From: a virus
DNA: 45,797 bases
Virus record (IMG/VR): IMGVR_UViG_3300031143_000011
Coordinates: 1-45,797 of that record
Strand: one strand, 5' to 3'
In this document: positions 43,229 to 45,797 of the stretch, one piece after another
Layout: every line of letters begins with the position of its first letter
How positions within the stretch are numbered: the first letter of the stretch is position 1
Notes under the pieces: model-generated
The model's database searches: none
Told to the model about the DNA's origin: nothing
The model's input: the letters and a program-made list of their open reading frames with translations, nothing else
Made by a program: the position numbers and the translations under genes

Positions 43229-44787
43229 TATTGTCTCATGTTTGAAATTACACAATCAGCAGAGATGATAGTAAGAACTACACTCACGGCATTTTTTAAC
43301 GCGGACTTGGTCACAAGTACCGGATCTATTATCCCAGCATCGATCATCTTAACTCTCTCACCAGTTATACAGTCAACACCATAACCCTCGTGATCCTCCG
43401 TACCTTCCATGATATGTATACCAGCATTGTGAAGAACCGTGTGGAAAGGAGCTTGAATAGCTTTCATTAGTATCTTTTCACCAACCGCTTTAGCGGAGAT
43501 TTTGTTAGATGCATTTAACAGTGCCACTCCACCACCTGGGACGATACCTTCTTTCAAAGCTGCTTTTGTAGCGTAGATAGCGTCTTCTATTCGATCTTTC
43601 TTTTCTTTGAGCTCTATCTTTGAATCAGCACCTACTTTAACCATACCAACAGATCCTGACAGCATAGCTAGTCTCTGTCTGTGTTTCTTTTGGATAAACG
43701 GGTTCTTATCCCATTCTTCAATAGTTTTCTTAATACTAGCTATTCTCTCTTCCATCTGTTCTTCTGGAGTCTCTATAGTAAGTACTGTGTTTCTGTCATC
43801 AGTGATAGCTGTATAAGCTTCACCTAAGCAATCTATATTTATAAGATCTAAATCATCGCCTAACTGTTCGTCAATAACCTTAGCACCCACTAGAAATGCT
43901 AGGTCAGCAACGGTGTCGTCTTTAGTAGGACCAAAGCCTGGTAAGTCGATTATATTAACCTTAATGTTACCCTTGACCTTATTCATAAGAAGAGCAGCCT
44001 TAACTTGTTGTCCGACTGGGGCAACGATAAGTAATGGTCGCTTAGTCTTTATAACATGCTCGAGTACTGTTTGTATTTTTCTTACGTTAGGAATTTCTGA
44101 AGATACTATTAATACTAATGGGTTGTCAAGCTCAGCTATCTGCTTGTCCTTATCAGTAACGAAATGTGGTGATGTAAGTCCTGAATCTATCTGAACTCCG
44201 TCGACGATCTCGACATATGTTTCTTCAGTTGGGGACTCTTCCATTAATACCACACCATCTTTACCTACTTTAGTATAAGCTTCCGCTATAATCTTTCCAA
44301 GCTCTTCGTCATTGTTACAACTAATAGAACTTACAGATTTCAGCATATCGCCTTCGATCTTGACAGAAACTTTATCTAGGTAATCATTCACCTTCTTAAG
44401 ACCGGATCTGACTCCGTCTTTGACTTCTCTCATTGATGCTGTAACATCTTTGTGAGTAATTTCTTTTAACAGCGCCTCAGCAAGGACGGTAGCCGTTGTG
44501 GTACCATCACCTGCTTCTCTCACTGTGTTTCTGGCAGCTTCTTTAATAAGGGTTGCACCCATATTTTCAACCGGGTCAAATAAGACTACAGATTCTGCTA
44601 CTGTAACGCCGTCTTTTGTTATAACCGGTAAACCTCGAGCATCTTCATAAATTACGCATTTACCTGACGCGCCTAAAGTTGATTTCACTGCCTTAGCTAG
44701 CTTTTCCACGCCAGCAATTATTTTTGAATTAGCGTCGTTGCCAAAACTTACGTCTTTGACAATCTCGCTTGGACTTGTATATTCCAT
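43228..44787 (-). CDS. groEL: Chaperonin GroEL, 519 aa
   Basis: Full-length chaperonin 60. The ATP-binding and hydrolysis parts are intact: VITKDGVTVA, the AGDGTTTATVLAEAL motif, and RIEDAIYATKAALKEGIVPGGG with its catalytic Asp. The apical domain is present (VDGVQIDSGLTSPHFVTD...PLLIVAPV), but the substrate-binding residues differ from bacterial GroEL: E. coli YLSPYF becomes LTSPHF. The C-terminus ends in ISNMRQ without the Gly-Gly-Met tail. The gene reads with groES through a TAATG overlap. It likely folds capsid or other large virion proteins of this phage. Confidence 0.98.
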   Translation of the reverse strand: MEYTSPSEIVKDVSFGNDANSKIIAGVEKLAKAVKSTLGASGKCVIYEDARGLPVITKDGVTVAESVVLFDPVENMGATLIKEAARNTVREAGDGTTTATVLAEALLKEITHKDVTASMREVKDGVRSGLKKVNDYLDKVSVKIEGDMLKSVSSISCNNDEELGKIIAEAYTKVGKDGVVLMEESPTEETYVEIVDGVQIDSGLTSPHFVTDKDKQIAELDNPLVLIVSSEIPNVRKIQTVLEHVIKTKRPLLIVAPVGQQVKAALLMNKVKGNIKVNIIDLPGFGPTKDDTVADLAFLVGAKVIDEQLGDDLDLINIDCLGEAYTAITDDRNTVLTIETPEEQMEERIASIKKTIEEWDKNPFIQKKHRQRLAMLSGSVGMVKVGADSKIELKEKKDRIEDAIYATKAALKEGIVPGGGVALLNASNKISAKAVGEKILMKAIQAPFHTVLHNAGIHIMEGTEDHEGYGVDCITGERVKMIDAGIIDPVLVTKSALKNAVSVVLTIISADCVISNMRQ

Positions 44788-44816
44788 GTATTTAATTAAA
44801 TTTGATTAAAGTGTAC

Positions 44817-44930
44817 TTATTTAATGAACCCTACGTATAACCCGGCAAAAGCAAGGTAATAAAGACAGCACGTTACTATTACTCCAGTCCATATAAACGC
44901 TATCCATCCTATTTTTTCAAGCAGTTTCAT
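44817..44930 (-). CDS. Small single-span membrane protein, 37 aa
   Basis: A 37-codon frame encodes MKLLEKIGWIAFIWTGVIVT followed by CCLYYLAFAGLYVGF and a basic end. It is a hydrophobic membrane peptide with a positive N-terminus. The ATG overlaps the stop of the 96-aa gene as TAATG, the same coupling used elsewhere in the window, which supports it as real. It lies 29 nt before groEL. Its role is unknown; small membrane peptides of this kind can act in lysis or superinfection control. Confidence 0.65.
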   Translation of the reverse strand: MKLLEKIGWIAFIWTGVIVTCCLYYLAFAGLYVGFIK

Positions 44931-45220
44931 TATTCGAATGTCTTAACGACTTTTGGGCCTTTCGTAGCCTCTAATTTACTTGCGAAGTGAGTTATGCTAC
45001 CATCTATAGCTGATTCTGCTCCTTCCATTGTCTCTCTACGCGTGACATCGTGCCATTGGGTCAAATCCTCTGGATTTAGACACTCTGTTTGGTAAAATCC
45101 GTTCGGTAATTGGGTGATCCTCCAGTTCTTCTTCTCTGATAGGTGTTGCCATTGGTTAATAGTTTTTTCATTCGGTTTAACGGTGCCAGTTGAACTGGTC
45201 TTATAGTACAAATAAGTCAT
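44930..45220 (-). CDS. Small hypothetical protein, 96 aa
   Basis: The family is not recognised. The protein has mixed charge, with YKTSSTGTVKPNEKTINQWQ near the N-terminus and WHDVTRRETMEGAESAIDG later, one Cys, no signal peptide. It starts after an A/T-rich leader and is followed by the coupled 37-aa membrane peptide. It may be an early or regulatory factor of the operon since it precedes the chaperonins. Confidence 0.65.
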   Translation of the reverse strand: MTYLYYKTSSTGTVKPNEKTINQWQHLSEKKNWRITQLPNGFYQTECLNPEDLTQWHDVTRRETMEGAESAIDGSITHFASKLEATKGPKVVKTFE

Positions 45221-45270
45221 TGTTATTGGTTTTAGGTTATTGACTTGGTATTAGGGTGTATCCCTATATA

Positions 45271-45504
45271 TTACTCATTCTTGGTTCCATTACCGAAATT
45301 ACCTCGGTTATTCTTTATAGATACTCTTTTAATACTAGATCCATTGTGGTGTAGATCCGAATCAGGTCTTTGCCCTATTGCTTGATTCTGTTTTTTCTTA
45401 AGCCTTCTAGCTGGAGTCTTAGCAAATGCAAGGTCTCTAACAGCTTTAGCTTCTGCTGCCTTTGGTGATAACTTCTGCTTAAGTTTAAATGGTGTCCCTT
45501 TCAT
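45271..45504 (-). CDS. Small basic PFKL-motif protein, 77 aa
   Basis: The preferred start, ATG at 45504, gives MKGTPFKLKQKLSPKAAEAK, directly comparable to the PFKM proteins of the 41-42 kb and 3.8 kb regions. A longer frame starting at 45543 would add an unrelated 13-residue extension and is less likely. The protein is Lys/Arg-rich (RRLKKKQNQ) and Asn-rich at its end. Function unknown; it is the first gene of the leftward cluster after the noncoding end. Confidence 0.68.
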   Translation of the reverse strand: MKGTPFKLKQKLSPKAAEAKAVRDLAFAKTPARRLKKKQNQAIGQRPDSDLHHNGSSIKRVSIKNNRGNFGNGTKNE

Positions 45505-45555
45505 ACATAGTATGATTACATGCTTATGTAGTGATTTACACACATTGGATAAAAG

Positions 45556-45601
45556 TGTGACACTAGCCTGCTACTCTAATACTTAACTACCTAATGTCAC
45601 A
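45556..45601. repeat. Long inverted repeat upstream of the leftward cluster
   Basis: Arms TGTGACACTAG and CTAATGTCACA are inverted complements over 11 positions with one T/C difference (a G-U pair in RNA), separated by 24 nt. It lies 52 nt upstream of the first gene start (45504). It may be a leader hairpin or an operator bound by a dimeric regulator. Confidence 0.6.
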
Positions 45602-45660
45602 GTATTCGATAATGCATATTTTCGTAAAAAAAATATTATAAATATTGGAGGGTTGTGCTG

Positions 45661-45775
45661 CCCCCTCTCTCTACCACCCCGCCCCCTCTATCAAAAACGA
45701 AATAATTCACCCCACCCCCACCTTCATCATAATCGCCCCCATACATCGTTATCCCTACCCCCACCCCCACCTCCT
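45661..45775 (-). promoter_or_regulatory. G-rich tract in the right-end noncoding region
   Basis: On the minus strand this stretch holds about nine runs of three to five G, including GGGGGTGGGGGTAGGG, in a genome that is otherwise strongly A/T-rich. This could form G-quadruplexes or be part of an end or packaging region. The remaining noncoding DNA from 45505 to 45797 holds an A/T-rich block near 45625-45650 and no gene that I can see. Confidence 0.55.
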
Positions 45776-45797
45776 GGGTGTATACATATCATTCTAA

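Noticed and set aside
1-45797. tRNA genes, integrase and attachment site
   Set aside because: I found no cloverleaf-like sequence, no tyrosine or serine recombinase and no direct terminal repeat between the two ends of the window.

Overview
This window looks like the structural half of a tailed-phage genome, most likely a podovirus-like phage of a marine Flavobacteriia (Bacteroidota) host. The case for a phage rests on a contiguous terminase, portal, scaffold, capsid, connector and tail series. The case for a Bacteroidota host rests on three things. Start codons are preceded by A/T-only leaders without Shine-Dalgarno sequences. One secreted protein ends in a type IX secretion (T9SS) C-terminal sorting signal. 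The same protein carries the Cys/Asp/Asn repeat of the form GC-D-P...NYDP...DDGSC that is typical of marine flavobacterial surface proteins. Every credible gene lies on the minus strand, so the window reads from right to left. No replication, RNA polymerase, integrase or tRNA gene is visible, and the left edge cuts a gene, so the genome continues beyond the window.

Right end (45.8 to 42.9 kb): about 290 bp of noncoding DNA with an unusual G-rich tract (on the minus strand) and a long inverted repeat, then three small genes, a GroEL and a GroES. From 42.9 to 40.6 kb there are small proteins: a winged-helix (MarR-like) protein, basic PFKM-motif proteins, a small HExxH protein and a three-segment holin. 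From 40.6 to 36 kb come small virion-like proteins, a fibre with YadA-head-like repeats, a LamG/concanavalin-like adhesin, several small unknowns and a GroES-like barrel protein. From 36 to 28.7 kb lies the head module: putative small terminase, large terminase, portal, acidic scaffold and major capsid protein, closed by a strong terminator with a UUCG tetraloop.

From 28.6 to 4.99 kb lies the connector, tail and ejection module: a 290-aa virion-like protein, two connector (ring) proteins of which one carries an inserted carbohydrate-binding-like domain, a 2306-aa nozzle-like protein, two further structural proteins, and a 244-aa, 316-aa, 3239-aa series that recalls the T7 gp14-gp15-gp16 ejection proteins. 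The 3239-aa protein is a multidomain 'polyvalent' megaprotein with an HExxH metallopeptidase motif, a HAD-type phosphatase motif and two C-terminal zinc clusters.

From 4.98 to 0.83 kb lies the most unusual block, which I read as an envelope-directed module: a predicted outer-membrane beta-barrel, a histone-like basic protein, a membrane-anchored coiled coil, an exported thioredoxin-fold protein whose two active-site cysteines are both asparagine, and a 621-aa secreted repeat protein with a T9SS sorting domain. The left edge holds two tandem paralogues of a virion-like protein. A phage-encoded T9SS substrate coupled to other envelope proteins is the best candidate here for an undescribed system.
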